Source: Symsagittifera roscoffensis
Taxonomy: Eukaryota > Xenacoelomorpha > Acoela > Convolutidae
Reading direction: 5' to 3'
Length of the DNA stretch: 64,000 nucleotides
NCBI RefSeq assembly: GCF_963678635.1
Contig: NC_087068.1
Coordinates: 54,398,213 to 54,462,212, forward strand
The position numbers and the translations under genes were made by a program. The notes below the pieces were generated by a model that saw nothing but the letters and a program-made list of their open reading frames with translations, had not been told where the DNA came from and did not search any database. Positions 62,594 through 64,000 of this stretch are shown here, in pieces (the stretch's first letter is position 1; every line of letters starts with the position of its first letter).

Positions 62594-63934
62594 CTACTGT
62601 TCCAACAGCCTCGGTTTGCAACAAGGTAGCAATTCCACATTCGCCTTTTGCTCCCGGTTCCTGCAAAAGCTGTTGTGAAGACATAGACTCACGTTTCGTC
62701 CTAGGTCAGCTCTTAAGACCTCTTTCTTCTCCTCTTCGGTTACACAAGGCGCTCCAGCTACTCGCTTCACCGCCGTGGTGACCGCGTTTCTGTGCGTCAG
62801 GAATGCTCTCTTATAGGCTCCTGGTCCTATATCTAGCTGGAAAAATTGATAGGCTTCCGTGTTCCTCGACATGTGACGCTTCGCGCGTTCATACATCCAT
62901 GATGTCATCACTGCACGGAACCAAGGCATCAATCTTTGCCTTGACCATATCCTTTCAATGGCTTTAGGTATTCTCAGAACCTTGCAGGTGGTTCTGAAAA
63001 GATCCAATTCGCGACTCATCTTCACGTTGCTCAGCTGCTCAGAAGTCGGCATGGCCGTCTCCTGTTCACTTGTGTCCGCGTTAGCCTCCAACCATCTCAC
63101 TGCCAGCATGGCACTAACCACCACGATTGACACCTGTTGATTCTGATCGGGCAACCCCGTAGAGTACAACTCCTCCACGTCCCATACTAGCATCAGATTC
63201 CCGCGTTTGGGGTACCACAACGTCTGCGCCAAGCAGTGACAAGGATACTCCCCATGGGTTCTCACTCTGTTCCTTCGGCTCCGATACCCTGAGGCTCCCA
63301 GCAAAGGTTCCACCTCCATCAGAATTCTGTGTAAATCGTCTTTCTCTTCTATGGTGGGGAATTCAGTGGCTAACGCTCCACTCGCTTTCTGCTTCTGGAA
63401 CTCACTCACATTACCCTCGTTCAATCTCAAGAACTCTTCACCCACTACGTCTTGCAACTCGCCTTCAGATCTCTTCGGGACTGCCCGAAAGATCTTTGCC
63501 AACAAATAATATGACCTCTCCGACATTCTGGCCAACCTCACGAACTTTGGCACAGAGAAAAGTTGGTCAATCAACACCTGTTGCGTCCTCGCATCCATCA
63601 CCACCATGTGCGTAGGATACCTACTATTGCAATATGGCAAGGAGCTTGAACCCACCAGATATTTTGAACCAGTAGGTTTATGATAGGCTTCACTATCCTT
63701 CAGATTCATGTCGTTTTCCAGAGCTTCTCGCCAGCCTCCGATCTTCTGCTCTGTTTGCAATGATCCAGTGAATACTTCCACGCTGAGGGACGTCACTAGC
63801 TCATGGGCACGCTCCAGGCGCTCAAGCGATTCTATCGAACTCGTCATGCTACAAAATCCCAAGGCTGTGGTCAAGTTTACATCCGTCACCCCATGACAGT
63901 CCGAGACCAACTCCATGCCACTCTTATCCGACAT
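62594..63934 (-). CDS. Element D: terminal accessory protein, complete
   Basis: ATG at 63,934 with an in-frame stop just upstream (63,947-63,949), giving about 446 residues; the best-preserved copy of this family. Blocks shared with A and B: SLERLE (N-terminal), VLIDQLFSVPKFVRLARMS, HGEYPCHCLAQTLWYP, NLMLVWDVEEL, VSIVVVSAMLAVRWLE, WSRQRLMPWFRAVMTSWMYE, FLTHRNAVTTAVKR and LHNSFC. Mostly helical with one central beta-type region; no signal peptide or membrane segment. The conserved His and C-H-C cluster could bind metal. No known family recognised. Conservation in three copies of different age implies past selection on the protein. Confidence 0.75.
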   Translation of the reverse strand: MSDKSGMELVSDCHGVTDVNLTTALGFCSMTSSIESLERLERAHELVTSLSVEVFTGSLQTEQKIGGWREALENDMNLKDSEAYHKPTGSKYLVGSSSLPYCNSRYPTHMVVMDARTQQVLIDQLFSVPKFVRLARMSERSYYLLAKIFRAVPKRSEGELQDVVGEEFLRLNEGNVSEFQKQKASGALATEFPTIEEKDDLHRILMEVEPLLGASGYRSRRNRVRTHGEYPCHCLAQTLWYPKRGNLMLVWDVEELYSTGLPDQNQQVSIVVVSAMLAVRWLEANADTSEQETAMPTSEQLSNVKMSRELDLFRTTCKVLRIPKAIERIWSRQRLMPWFRAVMTSWMYERAKRHMSRNTEAYQFFQLDIGPGAYKRAFLTHRNAVTTAVKRVAGAPCVTEEEKKEVLRADLGRNVSLCLHNSFCRNREQKANVELLPCCKPRLLEQ

Positions 63935-64000
63935 GCTCAATCTTCCTTAGAATCGTGCCAGTTGTCGATGCTGCTCGCTCAGCGTAATCAGGCAGTGCCC
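63935..64000 (-). other. Element D, upstream sequence cut by window edge
   Basis: Continues the minus-strand accessory block of D, with no complete frame in these 66 bases. Confidence 0.4.

Overview
The whole window appears to be built from mobile elements; I found no convincing host gene, tRNA or rRNA. The genome is eukaryotic, and a nematode close to Caenorhabditis is my best guess. That rests on nematode-style splice acceptors (TTTTCAG or TTTTTAG), the AT-rich non-coding DNA, the co-occurrence of a Maverick with Ty3-type LTR elements, and my recollection of similar accessory proteins among nematode predictions. It is not proven by the sequence.

Region 1 (1 to about 15,392) is a degenerate Maverick/Polinton virus-like DNA transposon. 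Minus-strand genes at 1-6,180 include a packaging ATPase, an rve integrase, a penton-like minor capsid protein, a small two-helix membrane protein, a DnaQ-like protein and PC4-like proteins. A plus-strand protein-primed family B DNA polymerase fills 10,647-15,007. Three or four unrecognised cargo genes lie between these blocks (6,395-9,393). Two perfect tandem duplications are present: a unit of about 4,017 bp (1-1109 equals 4018-5126) and a unit of about 872 bp (9598-10469, then 10470-11342). Many genes carry single-base frameshifts or stops. The major capsid and protease genes are not in the window.

Region 2 (15,393-64,000) holds four copies (A-D) of giant Ty3/mdg4-type LTR retrotransposons. 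A is the 3' end of an old copy (15,393-17,308 plus 39,724-40,684). B (17,309 to about 39,723, roughly 22.4 kb) is inserted into A just before A's polypurine tract. C (41,047-61,911, roughly 20.9 kb) is a second near-complete copy. D (61,912-63,934, minus strand) is the 3' end of another copy, facing C across an inverted repeat. B and C share one plan: LTR, primer-binding site, hairpin leader of 2.5-3 kb with tandem repeats, gag (coiled coil, capsid, two CCHC knuckles), DTG protease, RT-RNase H, integrase with GPF motif, then a macrodomain-like C-terminal extension. A gap with a candidate splice acceptor follows, and then an accessory block of 6-9 kb. That block encodes a small coiled-coil protein, a canonical SGNH (GDSL) hydrolase, a second degenerate SGNH-like domain with a helical tail, several unrecognised proteins, and a conserved terminal protein of about 450 residues.

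The most interesting content is this accessory block. An LTR retrotransposon pairing an ADP-ribose-type macrodomain with an SGNH esterase-like enzyme suggests host-interaction or RNP/membrane functions not usual for Ty3 elements. B and C carry different lesions: protease and second zinc knuckle in C, integrase zinc finger and RT in B. Each domain's ancestral form is therefore readable from at least one copy.
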